Position numbers and translations under genes: made by a program. Positions 1 to 6,389 of a stretch of 9,299 nucleotides of DNA are shown piece after piece. The notes beneath the pieces were generated by a model. It was not told the origin of the DNA. It saw only the letters and a list, made by a program, of their open reading frames with translations, and searched no databases. This DNA is from Gammaproteobacteria bacterium (GTDB lineage: Bacteria > Pseudomonadota > Gammaproteobacteria > GRL18). Location: positions 1-9,299 of the forward strand of contig JAGLFC010000002.1 of the NCBI GenBank assembly GCA_023144715.1, given 5' to 3'. Numbering within the stretch: the first letter of the stretch is position 1; each line of letters starts with the position of its first letter.

Positions 1-1007
1 ATATTGGCAATATTTAAAGAGTTCATCATCTTGTTTTCAGAGATATTATTTAAAATTTCTTTGGCAAAAAGATAGTCATTATTTTTAAAGGCTGTTTTTA
101 TTTTACTTAACCAAGTCTCAAAATACTGTCGGTGATCAAGTGCATTGGCGATTGCCTGATCGATCATTTGGGCAGTGACTTTGGGGTCTTTTCTATGCAG
201 TTTTTTAATTTCTTGGCTGATTAATTGAATATAAAAAGGAATAAGCCATTCAATTTTATTTAGTAGGTACATTATTTCATTATGGGTGATGGTGATATTA
301 TTCTTGCTACAAAGTTGTTGTGTAAATTCTTGTGCTTCTGATAGAGATAGAGGAGAAATTTTTATGCTGTTTAAATCATTGATATGTTTTGATGCACCTA
401 TTGTTGCAACAACGCTTTCCAAGCCAATTGAACCTGCATAGATAAAGCTTACTTTTTGAGAAAATTTAATATCTTGTCTCAGTTCTCTATGTGCTTTTAA
501 TAGACTGATGGCATTTTTAGTGTCTTCATACTTAATAATATTTTCAATGGTTTGGGCAAACTCATCGATCATAATGATTAATTTTTTATCACTGTCTAAA
601 TCTTTTATCAGTCGTTTAAAGGCTTCTTTATAATCTAATAATTCACCATCCCCTAATTCAACACCCGTTGCAGAGATTTTTTTTATTTTTATAGTGGTTA
701 ATTTAGACCATAAATTTTTTTCTGAGGCTTTTAGACTATTGACAAACTCTGCTTCTAGCAATTTATGAAATAGTTTTTGCCAGAATTCATTTTGGCTATC
801 GGCTGATTCGGTATCAATATAAATGGGAATATAATTTACCTTTGGTTCATCAAGGATTTTATACATAATAGAGGTTTTACCCACCCGTCTTGGTGCAGAG
901 ATAAGAATATGGCTACCGCTTTCTATAGCATCCCATATATCCTCTAATTCATCCGCTCTATCCCAAAAATCATTATTTCTGACTGCCTGACCTACAATAA
1001 TACTCAT
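1..1007 (-). CDS. P-loop ATPase (ATPase_2/AAA-like), 3' end outside window
   Basis: A reading frame starts at ATG 1007-1005 and stays open to base 1, giving 335 residues with no stop; the C-terminus lies outside the window. The start is well supported: AGGAG (1017-1013) lies 5 nt upstream. An FWDRADELEDIW segment (residues 14-25) corresponds to the usual F-x-x-R-x-x-E-L entry to this domain. Walker A is SAPRRVGKTS at 37-46 with Lys44. A YIDTES segment follows at 63-68, Walker B is LIIMIDEF at 143-150 (Asp148, Glu149), and FIYAGSIGLE is a possible sensor-1 strand. This is the pattern of STAND/AAA-like ATPases related to the 'archaeal ATPase' family, which are found scattered in proteobacteria, often as lone genes. 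I see no DNA-binding, nuclease or membrane segment in the visible part. Substrate and role are unknown. It has its own promoter and is separated from hemN by 165 bp of very AT-rich DNA. The ATPase fold is fairly certain; the function is not. Confidence 0.85.
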   Translation of the reverse strand, partial: MSIIVGQAVRNNDFWDRADELEDIWDAIESGSHILISAPRRVGKTSIMYKILDEPKVNYIPIYIDTESADSQNEFWQKLFHKLLEAEFVNSLKASEKNLWSKLTTIKIKKISATGVELGDGELLDYKEAFKRLIKDLDSDKKLIIMIDEFAQTIENIIKYEDTKNAISLLKAHRELRQDIKFSQKVSFIYAGSIGLESVVATIGASKHINDLNSIKISPLSLSEAQEFTQQLCSKNNITITHNEIMYLLNKIEWLIPFYIQLISQEIKKLHRKDPKVTAQMIDQAIANALDHRQYFETWLSKIKTAFKNNDYLFAKEILNNISENKMMNSLNIAN

Positions 1008-1019
1008 GACCACTCCTTA

Positions 1020-1089
1020 ACAAATTTTATTTTGTTATTATGTGTAACAAATTATTTTTTGTCAACAATATAGACAAATTTTATTTTGT
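1020..1089. repeat. Three ACAAA-N6-TTTGT inverted-repeat sites at 27-bp period (probable operators)
   Basis: Three 16-bp sites, each with perfect 5-bp inverted arms ACAAA and TTTGT around a 6-bp AT centre, lie at 1020-1035, 1047-1062 and 1074-1089. The start-to-start distance is 27 bp both times. The outer two sites are identical over 17 bp; the middle one differs only in its centre. The arms of the gene-proximal copy extend to 7 bp (TAACAAA at 1018-1024 with TTTGTTA at 1031-1037). The first site covers the likely transcription start, the second fills the promoter spacer and touches the -35 box, and the third lies just upstream of it. This is the layout expected for a dimeric repressor, possibly autoregulatory. 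No regulator gene is visible in the window. Confidence 0.6.
1037..1065 (-). promoter_or_regulatory. Sigma70-type promoter of the ATPase gene
   Basis: Read on the minus strand, TTGACA (1065-1060, a perfect -35) is followed after exactly 17 bp by CATAAT (1042-1037, five of six -10 bases). Transcription would begin near 1030, giving a leader of about 20-25 nt that contains the AGGAG ribosome site of the ATPase gene. The promoter is embedded in the ACAAA-N6-TTTGT repeats, so it is probably strong but repressible. This is an inference from sequence match and spacing. Confidence 0.65.
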
Positions 1090-1094
1090 TTAAT

Positions 1095-1114
1095 AATTGG
1101 GGTCAGAGTAAAAT
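1095..1114. repeat. GGGGTCAGAGTAAAA motif, possible dispersed-repeat fragment
   Basis: The only GC-rich island in the 165-bp gap between the ATPase promoter and the hemN stop is a 15-base GGGGTCAGAGTAAAA string inside this interval. From memory, very similar strings recur in proteobacterial genomes as short dispersed repeats, some near REP-associated tyrosine transposases. Here it appears once, without a palindromic partner and without a transposase in view, so it may be a remnant or chance. The rest of the gap (1115-1172) is AT-rich, and I see no GC-rich hairpin followed by a T run that could terminate the hemN transcript. Confidence 0.3.
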
Positions 1115-1172
1115 GTTATAAATTATGTTACTAAATCTTTCAATAAAATCCTCAGTCTCTTATTTTTAAATT

Positions 1173-2555
1173 TTAAATTAACTTTGAAAAACGCTGTGTT
1201 TGTTCGTCAGGTTTGATATAACGATCAAAGACCATACAAATATTACGAATCAATAAACGACCTCGTGAAGTCACTTCGATAGACTGATCATTCATGGTAA
1301 TTAAGCCATCATCAATCATGGTATCATAACGTTCTAATTCAGTGGCAAAATACTCTTTAAAATTAATATCAAAACGGCTTTCAACAAGACTGAAATCTAA
1401 TCTAAAATGACAGATTAACTGCATGATCGCTTCACGGCGGATTAAATCATCATTATCAATTTCTACACCACGAAAAATAGCCAAGTCACCCTGATCAATT
1501 TTGCTAAAATAATCATCCATTGTACGAGCATTTTGTGCAAAGCTATTAGCAATGGTACCAATTGAAGTCACTCCTATACCGACTAAGTCACAATCAGCAT
1601 GTGTCGCATAGCCCTGAAAATTTCGATACAATTGACCATTTTTTTGAGCAATGGTTAATTCGTCATCAGGTTTGGCAAAATGATCCATACCGATATAAAC
1701 ATAACCTGCTTGGGTTAATTTTTCCATACAATGTTTAAAAATTTCTAATTTAACCGATGCAATGGGTAAATCTTCTTCATTGATGCGACGCTGTGGCTTA
1801 AAGCGTTCAGGTAAATGTGCATAATTAAAAACGGATACTCGATCTGGACCAATTTCTATGAGTTCATCTAAGGTTTGATCAAAACTTTCGACTGTTTGTA
1901 ATGGTAACCCATAAATTAAGTCAATACTGATGGATTTAAACTTTTCTTCTCGAGCTCCGGTGAGTGCTGCTAATGTTTCTTCACGGCTTTGAATACGGTT
2001 AACCGCTTTTTGTACCGCTGGATTAAAATCCTGAACACCCAAACTCATACGATTAAAGCCCAGTTCTCTTAATAATTTAATACTGTCACGACTGACTTCA
2101 CGCGGATCAATTTCAATGGAATATTCACCTGAATCATCATCATGTAAATTAAAATGCTGGCGTGTTACCGTCATTAATTGACGCATTTCATCATGACTAA
2201 TAAAGGTAGGAGTACCGCCACCCCAATGTAATTGATCCACTTTACGAGCAGGATCAAAGAGTTTTGCCTGCATTTCTATTTCTTTATAGACACGTTCTAA
2301 ATAAGGGGTCGCCTTGGAGCGATCTTTAGTGACGACTTTATTACACCCACAATAAAAGCACACGGTATCACAAAAAGGGATATGAAAATAAAGGGAAAGT
2401 GCTTGCTGAGATTGGTTTGATTTTTCAGCAAATTTTTTATAGTCCTCAGAGGTATAATCCTCATTAAATTGTACTGCGGTTGGGTAAGAGGTATAACGGG
2501 GACCTGCTTTGTCATATCGTTTAATAAGCTGTGAATCAAACTCAACTATTGCCAT
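1173..2555 (-). CDS. hemN: Oxygen-independent coproporphyrinogen III oxidase
   Basis: This is a radical-SAM enzyme of 460 residues; E. coli HemN is about 457. It decarboxylates two propionate side chains of coproporphyrinogen III to give protoporphyrinogen IX in haem synthesis without oxygen, in the cytoplasm. The cluster motif CDTVCFYCGC supplies Cys62, Cys66 and Cys69, with Cys71 the extra cysteine typical of this family. HWGGGTPTF follows at 110-118, MSLGVQDF at 170-177, and the HemN signature IGMDHFAKPDDEL at 288-300 with RNFQGYAT at 311-318. The C-terminal HemN domain ends with the expected VFDRY (442-446). These specific signatures separate it from HemW and HutW. The ATG at 2555-2553 is preceded by AGGA about 10 nt upstream, and YTSYPTA at 21-27 shows that the N-terminus is complete. 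It lies 29 bp downstream of trmB on the same strand and is probably the last gene of the thiS-thiG-trmB-hemN unit. Confidence 0.96.
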   Translation of the reverse strand: MAIVEFDSQLIKRYDKAGPRYTSYPTAVQFNEDYTSEDYKKFAEKSNQSQQALSLYFHIPFCDTVCFYCGCNKVVTKDRSKATPYLERVYKEIEMQAKLFDPARKVDQLHWGGGTPTFISHDEMRQLMTVTRQHFNLHDDDSGEYSIEIDPREVSRDSIKLLRELGFNRMSLGVQDFNPAVQKAVNRIQSREETLAALTGAREEKFKSISIDLIYGLPLQTVESFDQTLDELIEIGPDRVSVFNYAHLPERFKPQRRINEEDLPIASVKLEIFKHCMEKLTQAGYVYIGMDHFAKPDDELTIAQKNGQLYRNFQGYATHADCDLVGIGVTSIGTIANSFAQNARTMDDYFSKIDQGDLAIFRGVEIDNDDLIRREAIMQLICHFRLDFSLVESRFDINFKEYFATELERYDTMIDDGLITMNDQSIEVTSRGRLLIRNICMVFDRYIKPDEQTQRFSKLI

Positions 2556-2584
2556 AATTTTTTATCCTAATAAGGGTTGTGTGG

Positions 2585-3298
2585 TTACGAAATATCATTA
2601 TTTTTTTGAAATAAAATATCCCAAACATCATGTCCTAAACGTTCGCCACGGCGTTCAAATTTGGTTTTTGGGCGATAATCGGGACGAGGGATGTAGTCGT
2701 CATTCGGGTTCGCACAGTTAATAAAACCTGATGCGTATTGCATGGATTTTAGTATTTGTCGTGCATAATGCTCCCAATCGGTGGCAATATGAAAGTGTCC
2801 ATTCATGACTAATTTTTGGCGGATTAATTGAATGAATTCATCTTTAACAATACGTCTTTTTTGGTGACGGGTTTTATGCCAAGGATCTGGAAAAAAAAGA
2901 TAGACCGCACTGAGGCTATTATCTTTAATTTGCTTTTTTAAGACTTCAACTGCATCAAATTTCATGAGCTTAATATTCGTCAGTGAATGTTCATGAATAT
3001 TAGCCAATAGGCGACCAACACCCGGTTTATGCACTTCAATGCCCAAATAATTATTTTCAGGATGATGTTTAGCAATTTCTAGTAGAGAATCGCCCATACC
3101 AAAACCTATTTCTAAAATCACCTGAGCAGGTCGGGAAAAGAGTTTATTAAAATCAATGAGTTGCTCATCGGCTTCAACACCATAAAGCACCCACAAATCT
3201 TGAAAGGCTTTTTCCTGACCGAGCGTCATACGTCCAGAGCGTATCACAAAGCTCTTAATGGTACGCAGATGTTCTACCTCTTTATTGCCCTGTATCAC
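2585..3298 (-). CDS. trmB: tRNA (guanine-N7-)-methyltransferase
   Basis: This SAM-dependent methyltransferase makes 7-methylguanosine at position 46 in the variable loop of tRNAs. At 237 residues it matches the family length (E. coli TrmB 239). The SAM-binding loop EIGFGMG lies at 63-69, the acidic end of the next strand is LGIEVH (85-90), the catalytic and tRNA-binding stretch FFPDPWHKTRHQKRR at 135-149, ATDWEHYA at 172-179, and the C-terminal TKFERRGERLGHDVWDI signature at 212-228. The start codon is GTG (3298-3296), and its G is the last base of the thiG stop TAG, so the two genes overlap by one base. I see no good Shine-Dalgarno sequence just before it, which suggests translation is coupled to thiG. 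The next ATG (residue 24) would remove the conserved RTIKSFV segment, so GTG is preferred. Identity is certain; the start slightly less so. Confidence 0.96.
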   Translation of the reverse strand: MIQGNKEVEHLRTIKSFVIRSGRMTLGQEKAFQDLWVLYGVEADEQLIDFNKLFSRPAQVILEIGFGMGDSLLEIAKHHPENNYLGIEVHKPGVGRLLANIHEHSLTNIKLMKFDAVEVLKKQIKDNSLSAVYLFFPDPWHKTRHQKRRIVKDEFIQLIRQKLVMNGHFHIATDWEHYARQILKSMQYASGFINCANPNDDYIPRPDYRPKTKFERRGERLGHDVWDILFQKNNDIS

Positions 3299-4080
3299 TA
3301 GAAAAACGTACCATCAATGGGTGAAGAAGCACTGGCATACGCTTTTTTGGGCATACGACCTGCTAAAAAGGCTTCACGACCGCCTTCAATGGCTTTTTTC
3401 ATTGCGGATGCCATGAGTACAGGTTTTTTAGCGCCGGCAATCGCTGTATTCATGAGTACCGCATCACAGCCAATCTCCATAGCAATAGCGGCATCAGACG
3501 CTGTTCCAACCCCCGCATCGACTAAAATAGGCACTTTAGCATTTTCTTTAATCAGACGAATATTATGAGGATTACAGATTCCCAACCCCGAGCCAATTAA
3601 ACCTGCTAAAGGCATGACAGCAACACAGCCCATCTCTTCTAATTGCTTGGCAATAATGGGATCATCACTGGTATAGACCATGACTTTAAAACCATCTTTA
3701 ATTAATAGTTCGGCTGCTGTAATGGTATCGACCATATTAGGATAAAGTGTTTTTTCATCCCCCAGTACTTCTAATTTAACTAAATCATGTCCATCTAATA
3801 ATTCTCTCGCCAGTTGGCAAGTTCTTACCGCATCTTTGGCAGTATAACAACCCGCAGTATTAGGTAAAATAGTGTACTTATCAGGTGATATGACATCCAA
3901 TAAATTAGGTTCATCGGGATTTTGACCAATATTAGTACGACGAATGGCAACGGTGACAATTTCTGCACCACTGGCTTCAATGGCATCACGAGTTTCATCA
4001 AGATCTTTATATTTTCCTGTACCGACTAATAGGCGAGAATGGTATGCTTTACCAGCAATAATTAATGAGTCATCGTGCAT
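3298..4080 (-). CDS. thiG: Thiazole synthase
   Basis: ThiG condenses 1-deoxy-D-xylulose 5-phosphate, dehydroglycine and the sulfur carried by ThiS thiocarboxylate into the thiazole phosphate moiety of thiamin. The protein is a 260-residue TIM barrel of normal length. LVGTGKY (18-24) and the VTVAIRR strand (42-48) open the barrel. Lys102 in VKLEVLGD (101-108) is the Schiff-base lysine position of the family. The C-terminal half has the phosphate-binding GSGLGI segment, VPILVDAGVGTASDAA, and the closing SASSPIDGTF. ATG 4080-4078 has AGGA 6 nt upstream. Downstream it overlaps trmB by one base; upstream 119 bp separate it from thiS, its partner in the reaction. No thiO/thiH, thiF or thiE is in the window, so the source of dehydroglycine cannot be told. 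Confidence 0.97.
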   Translation of the reverse strand: MHDDSLIIAGKAYHSRLLVGTGKYKDLDETRDAIEASGAEIVTVAIRRTNIGQNPDEPNLLDVISPDKYTILPNTAGCYTAKDAVRTCQLARELLDGHDLVKLEVLGDEKTLYPNMVDTITAAELLIKDGFKVMVYTSDDPIIAKQLEEMGCVAVMPLAGLIGSGLGICNPHNIRLIKENAKVPILVDAGVGTASDAAIAMEIGCDAVLMNTAIAGAKKPVLMASAMKKAIEGGREAFLAGRMPKKAYASASSPIDGTFF

Positions 4081-4111
4081 GATTTTTCCTGATATTGTTA
4101 AACAGTTAGTT

Positions 4112-4128
4112 AAATTTATATTAAATTT
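4112..4128. repeat. AT-only inverted repeat in the thiS-thiG gap
   Basis: AAATTTA (4112-4118) and TAAATTT (4122-4128) form perfect 7-bp arms around a 3-base TAT centre, 32 bp upstream of the thiG start. It contains only A and T, so as an RNA hairpin it would be weak; it could be a protein-binding site or chance in AT-rich DNA. A TAATAT on the minus strand (4123-4118) could be the -10 of a secondary thiG promoter, but its -35 partner (TTATCC, 4146-4141) is poor. Confidence 0.3.
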
Positions 4129-4136
4129 GAGTTACA

Positions 4137-4172
4137 TTAGGGATAAATATTAATTAAGGTTTATTATCCTAA
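4137..4172. repeat. Imperfect inverted repeat TTAGGGATAA / TTATCCTAA in the thiS-thiG gap
   Basis: TTAGGGATAA (4137-4146) is mirrored by TTATCCTAA (4164-4172), with one extra G in the left arm and a 17-base AT-rich centre containing the palindrome TTAATTAA (4150-4157). It lies just after the thiS stop codon. It may be an RNA stem that sets the processing or stability boundary between thiS and thiG, or an operator. There is no run of Ts as expected for an intrinsic terminator. Evidence is sequence symmetry only. Confidence 0.3.
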
Positions 4173-4199
4173 AATTTATGATGAAACACTATAAAAAGT

Positions 4200-4400
4200 T
4201 TAACCACCACCAATGGCATGAACAATTTCGACGTGATCAGATTCATTAAAAAAATAGTCATTATGGCGACTTTTAGTGATAATCTGTTCATTGACTTCAA
4301 CGGCTAAACGTTGTCCTTCAATATCCATTGATACTAATAAGTCTTGAATAGAATAAGAATCTTGAACGTATTTGTTTTTACCATTTACAAAAATTTCCAC
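4200..4400 (-). CDS. thiS: Sulfur carrier protein ThiS
   Basis: This small ubiquitin-like protein of 66 residues ends in HAIGGG. The terminal glycine is the one adenylated by ThiF and turned into a thiocarboxylate that delivers sulfur to ThiG. The family pattern is clear: MEIFVNGK at the N-terminus, SIQDLLVSM near 18-26, RLAVEVNEQII at 31-41, and the DHVEIVHAIGGG tail, the usual 'D-x-I/V-E-I-V-x-x-V/I-GGG' ending. The start codon is GTG (4400-4398), supported by GAGG 7 nt upstream. It heads the minus-strand group before thiG. The upstream region (4401-4545) is shared with the divergent acyl-CoA synthetase gene. A TATAAT on the minus strand (4418-4413) is too close to the start to be its -10, and the true promoter is not clear. 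No TPP riboswitch can be fitted in the short leader. Confidence 0.93.
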   Translation of the reverse strand: MEIFVNGKNKYVQDSYSIQDLLVSMDIEGQRLAVEVNEQIITKSRHNDYFFNESDHVEIVHAIGGG

Positions 4401-4423
4401 AAAAAGACCTCAATTATAAAACG

Positions 4424-4462
4424 TTGACTACTGCTGATCAGTGATTAATTATGTTATATAAT
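4424..4462 (+). promoter_or_regulatory. Candidate promoter region of the acyl-CoA synthetase-asmA-mutY unit
   Basis: TTGACT (4424-4429) is followed after 17 bp by AATTAT (4447-4452, four of six -10 bases). A perfect TATAAT lies slightly downstream at 4457-4462 but has only a weak -35 (CTGATC at 4434-4439). An 8-bp palindrome CTGATCAG (4434-4441) lies in the first spacer. Either pair would give a leader of 75-90 nt before the ATG at 4546. Which is used cannot be decided from sequence. Confidence 0.4.
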
Positions 4463-4483
4463 AATTACATAAACTAACAGAGT

Positions 4484-4501
4484 ATGGGAGATTGTCTCCA
4501 T
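4484..4501 (+). other. Short stem-loop in the 5' leader of the acyl-CoA synthetase gene
   Basis: GGAGA (4487-4491) pairs with TCTCC (4495-4499) over a TTG loop. With one G bulged out, the stem extends outward to 7 bp (ATGG at the left end with CCAT at the right). It would sit near the 5' end of the mRNA, about 45 nt before the start codon. It may stabilise the transcript or be a DNA-binding site. No known riboswitch pattern is recognised. Confidence 0.3.
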
Positions 4502-4545
4502 TTTCAAGGATTTTCTCTCTAAATAGTAAAAGGATTTTATTAACC

Positions 4546-6363
4546 ATGACGATACAAAGACAAATGATTACACAAAAACAAGCCATTACACTGGATGGAC
4601 TTTTTTATGAAAGAACCCAACAATCGGCTGATAAGATTGCTTATACACAATATAATAAACAGGAACGTTATTGGCAAGATACCACATGGAATGAAATGGC
4701 ATTATTAGTAGGGCAATGGCAAAAAGCTCTATTGGATGAACATTTTCAAGTGGGTGATCGCATTGCTATTCTTATGCACAATAGCAAAGAATGGATTGCG
4801 GTTGATCAAGCAGCATTAGGAATAGGGCTTGTTGTAGTACCTCTTTATCTTGAAGATCGTCCTGATAATATTGCTTATATTTTAGAAGATGCAGCCGTTA
4901 AATTATTAGTGGTGCAAAATATGAGTCAATGGGGGCGTTTACGTGAGCAATGCACGGCCAATGAGATATTACAGCGGGTGGTGTTAGTCAATTCTCAGGT
5001 AGAACAGCTTGTGGATGAAAGCAAACAAGTGGTGGCAATGAATGATTGGTTACCTAAAGAAGCTCATATATTACCGAAACAACACAGAAGCAATGATTCA
5101 AAAGCATTAGCCACTATTGTGTATACTTCGGGTACAACAGGCAAACCTAAGGGCGTTATGCTCAGTCATGAAAATATATTATCCACCATTTATTTGTCTG
5201 CTTTGGGCTTAAAAATACAAGAAAAGGATGTCTTTTTATCATTTTTACCGATGTCGCATACCTTTGAGCGTAGTCTCGGATACTATATGACCGTTATGGT
5301 GGGTTGTCAGGTTGCTTTTGCACGTTCGATTCAACAACTCTCTGATGATTTAATGATTATAAAGCCCACGCTATTGATCTCAGTACCAAGAATTTATGAA
5401 AGTGTGTACGCTAAAATTGAAAAAGGTCTATTAAAAAGTTCTTTTATGTCACGTTTATTATTTAAACTGACCATACAAATAGGTTGGAATCGTTTTTTAT
5501 ATCAACAAAAGCGTTCTTCTTTTTGTCTATCTTGTCTTTTCTGGCCATTGCTCAAACCTCTTGTGGCTGATAAAGTGATGCAAAAATTTGGGGGTAATTT
5601 ACGCCTTGCTGCTACAGGTGGTGCTGCCATTCCTTTTCCTGTGGCAAAAACATTTATTGGCCTAGGCTTAACCTTGATTCAAGGTTATGGACTGACAGAA
5701 ACCAGTCCTGTTGCCACGTTTAATCATCTGGATAATAATGATCCTCATTCTATTGGACACCCTTTAGAGGGTATTGAGTTAAAAATTGGTGAGCATGAAG
5801 AATTATTAATAAAAAGTCCTGGTGTGATGATGGGCTATTGGAATAACCACGTGGCAACGGCTGAAGCAATTGATGCTGAGGGTTGGTTTCACAGCGGTGA
5901 TCAAGCAAGAATTGATGAGCATACTGGACATGTTTATATTACAGGGCGTTTAAAAGATGTATTGGTGATGTCTAACGGTGAAAAAGTACCACCTACTGAT
6001 ATTGAAAATACCATTATCACGGATCCTCAATTTGAGCATGGTTTAATATTGGGTGAAGGGCAGGCGTATTTGGGTATGATTTTAGTGTTAAATTCTGAAG
6101 CATGGGTACATATTGCAGAACATAATAATGTCGATCCATTTGATAAAAAGAATTTACAAAACAAAGCAGTAAAAAATCAAATAGTACGTCATTTAAGAGT
6201 ACTGTTACATGATTTTCCAGCGTATGCCAAAATTCGTAAAGTAATTTTAACACTTGATCCATGGACGGTGGAAAATGGTATTCTTACGCCAACCCTCAAA
6301 GTAAAACGTCCTAAAGTATTGGCATTATTTAAAGATGAAATAGATGAAATTTATCATTCATAG
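4546..6363 (+). CDS. Long-chain fatty-acid-CoA ligase (AMP-forming, COG1022 type)
   Basis: An ANL-superfamily adenylating enzyme of 605 residues, it activates a fatty acid to acyl-AMP and then acyl-CoA. The ATP-binding P-loop YTSGTTGKPKG is at 193-203, the A5 motif YGLTETSP at 381-388, GWFHSGD at 446-452 (Asp452 contacts the ribose), the hinge motif GRLKD at 467-471 and, in the C-terminal lobe, NGILTPTLKVKR at 576-587 with the catalytic-lysine position Lys585. NG(L/I)LTPT and the ~600-residue length fit the long-chain (COG1022) branch rather than E. coli FadD. The frame opens upstream at TTG 4492, but GGGAG ends only 1 nt before that codon, so I chose ATG 4546, which has AGGA 11 nt upstream. 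ATG 4564 is a further option. No signal peptide is seen. It is the first of three same-strand genes, 26 bp before the AsmA-family gene. The exact chain-length preference is unknown. Confidence 0.9.
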   Translation: MTIQRQMITQKQAITLDGLFYERTQQSADKIAYTQYNKQERYWQDTTWNEMALLVGQWQKALLDEHFQVGDRIAILMHNSKEWIAVDQAALGIGLVVVPLYLEDRPDNIAYILEDAAVKLLVVQNMSQWGRLREQCTANEILQRVVLVNSQVEQLVDESKQVVAMNDWLPKEAHILPKQHRSNDSKALATIVYTSGTTGKPKGVMLSHENILSTIYLSALGLKIQEKDVFLSFLPMSHTFERSLGYYMTVMVGCQVAFARSIQQLSDDLMIIKPTLLISVPRIYESVYAKIEKGLLKSSFMSRLLFKLTIQIGWNRFLYQQKRSSFCLSCLFWPLLKPLVADKVMQKFGGNLRLAATGGAAIPFPVAKTFIGLGLTLIQGYGLTETSPVATFNHLDNNDPHSIGHPLEGIELKIGEHEELLIKSPGVMMGYWNNHVATAEAIDAEGWFHSGDQARIDEHTGHVYITGRLKDVLVMSNGEKVPPTDIENTIITDPQFEHGLILGEGQAYLGMILVLNSEAWVHIAEHNNVDPFDKKNLQNKAVKNQIVRHLRVLLHDFPAYAKIRKVILTLDPWTVENGILTPTLKVKRPKVLALFKDEIDEIYHS

Positions 6364-6389
6364 GGACTTCAAACACAAGGTACACATCA

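Noticed and set aside
1020..1090. CRISPR array or plasmid iterons at the 27-bp repeats
   Set aside because: The repeats are short (16 bp), only three in number, with 11-bp AT spacers, and overlap a promoter; there is no cas or replication gene.
1091..1172. Intrinsic terminator after hemN
   Set aside because: No GC-rich stem followed by a T run on the minus strand; only AT-rich symmetry is present.
2297..2721. ORFs of 70-82 codons within hemN and at the hemN-trmB boundary
   Set aside because: They lie over HemN and TrmB coding sequence in other frames or on the other strand and have no recognisable motif.
3317..4153. Plus-strand ORFs over thiG
   Set aside because: Antisense shadows of thiG, rich in Ala and Ser as expected from the complement of a TIM-barrel gene.
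4492..4545. TTG start giving an 18-residue N-terminal extension of the acyl-CoA synthetase
   Set aside because: The GGGAG before this TTG ends only 1 nt away, and the extension lies over the leader stem-loop; ATG 4546 with AGGA upstream fits better.
4401..4545. TPP riboswitch in front of thiS
   Set aside because: None of the conserved aptamer strings is present, and the GTG of thiS is close to the divergent promoter, leaving little room.
6017..6262. 81-codon minus-strand ORF within the acyl-CoA synthetase gene
   Set aside because: Antisense to a conserved coding region, with no ribosome site or motif.
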